This document shows, piece after piece, positions 6,384-6,621 of a stretch of 6,621 bases of DNA; position 1 is the first letter of the stretch, and each line of letters starts with the position of its first letter. The notes under the pieces are model-generated. The model ran no database searches. It was given only the letters and a program-made list of their open reading frames with translations, and had not been told where the DNA came from. The DNA is from Nitrospinae bacterium CG11_big_fil_rev_8_21_14_0_20_56_8 (lineage in GTDB: Bacteria > Nitrospinota > Nitrospinia > Nitrospinales > VA-1): positions 1 through 6,621 of the forward strand of contig PCWF01000055.1 in assembly GCA_002796165.1 (NCBI GenBank), given 5' to 3'. The position numbers were made by a program, and so were the translations under genes.

Positions 6384-6621
6384 TCACAAGGGGTTCAGGG
6401 CCATCATTCCCACGCCCGCGACGGTAAGGGCTCCCGCCCAGAGCCGTTGTTGCCCAAAAGGCTCTCCCAATTTCCAGCATCCCCAATACACCACCATCAG
6501 AACGCTGACCTGCCGCAGGGAAACCACCGCGCTCACCGGCTCGAACTGTAACACGATACAAATGGTTCCGTAAGAACCCAGCGTCGCGGCCCCGGCCAGA
6601 AAACCCCTTCCCCATTCCGCT
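6384..6621 (-). CDS. C-terminal end of an EamA/DMT-family membrane transporter (partial)
   Basis: The minus strand is open from the window edge to a TGA at 6386-6384, giving 78 C-terminal residues that end in MMALNPL. The start lies beyond the right edge. Three hydrophobic segments can be read: one beginning GFLAGAATLGSYGTICIVL, one around PVSAVVSLRQVSVLMVVYW, and a final one around LWAGALTVAGVGMMAL. The loop between the last two reads KLGEPFGQQR. A GE-x-n-R-x-x-G pattern between the last two helices is characteristic of EamA repeats in drug/metabolite transporters of the inner membrane. The substrate cannot be guessed. It is on the same strand as the protease-kinase pair but 148 bp upstream, with a possible promoter between them, so co-transcription is uncertain. 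A different reading frame of the same DNA gives a 95-codon ORF that is only a shadow. Confidence 0.75.
   Translation of the reverse strand, partial: AEWGRGFLAGAATLGSYGTICIVLQFEPVSAVVSLRQVSVLMVVYWGCWKLGEPFGQQRLWAGALTVAGVGMMALNPL

Noticed and set aside
6328..6615. 95-codon minus-strand ORF near the right edge
   Set aside because: It is glycine/arginine-rich and out of frame with the transporter C-terminus that occupies the same DNA; that other frame has membrane helices and the EamA-type GE...R...G pattern.

Overview
This window looks like chromosomal DNA from a Gram-negative bacterium of moderate GC content. It has good Shine-Dalgarno sites, a periplasmic pitrilysin-type protease with a signal peptide, and ordinary housekeeping-type genes. 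The long form of class II aldolase and the general composition would fit Nitrospinota, Nitrospirota or a deltaproteobacterium-like lineage, but this is an impression from memory and not a placement. I see no mobile element, CRISPR array, phage gene, tRNA or rRNA.

Layout, left to right. Positions 1-410 are non-coding, largely AT-rich leader DNA with a weak promoter candidate, a perfect 17-bp palindrome and a short GC-rich hairpin close to the first gene. A long class II (zinc-dependent) fructose-bisphosphate-type aldolase lies on the plus strand (411-1808). A 63-bp convergent gap carries a strong GC hairpin (1837-1868). The minus strand then holds, in transcription order from the right: the 3' end of an EamA/DMT-type membrane transporter running off the window (6384-6621); a 148-bp gap with a perfect TATAAT and a strong ribosome binding site; a complete 942-residue secreted M16A (pitrilysin/insulinase) metalloprotease (6235-3407); and a 512-residue ABC1/AarF/UbiB-type atypical kinase (3410-1872). 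The protease stop and kinase start share a 4-bp ATGA, so these two are almost certainly one translationally coupled transcript.

How the genes fit together: the aldolase is a central carbon (glycolysis, gluconeogenesis or Calvin-type) enzyme with its own long leader. The protease-kinase pair is a two-gene operon; one product is predicted to be exported and the other cytoplasmic or membrane-peripheral, and no direct functional link is visible in the sequence. The transporter is a separate upstream gene.

I did not find a convincing new biological system. The points most worth a second look are the coupled M16-ABC1 pair, the variant motifs in the ABC1 protein (KVAQ for KxGQ, ELN for ELD), the extended aldolase with an altered substrate-site motif, and the structured aldolase leader. 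A 915-codon antisense reading frame opposite the protease is striking but is best explained by codon avoidance in the protease gene.
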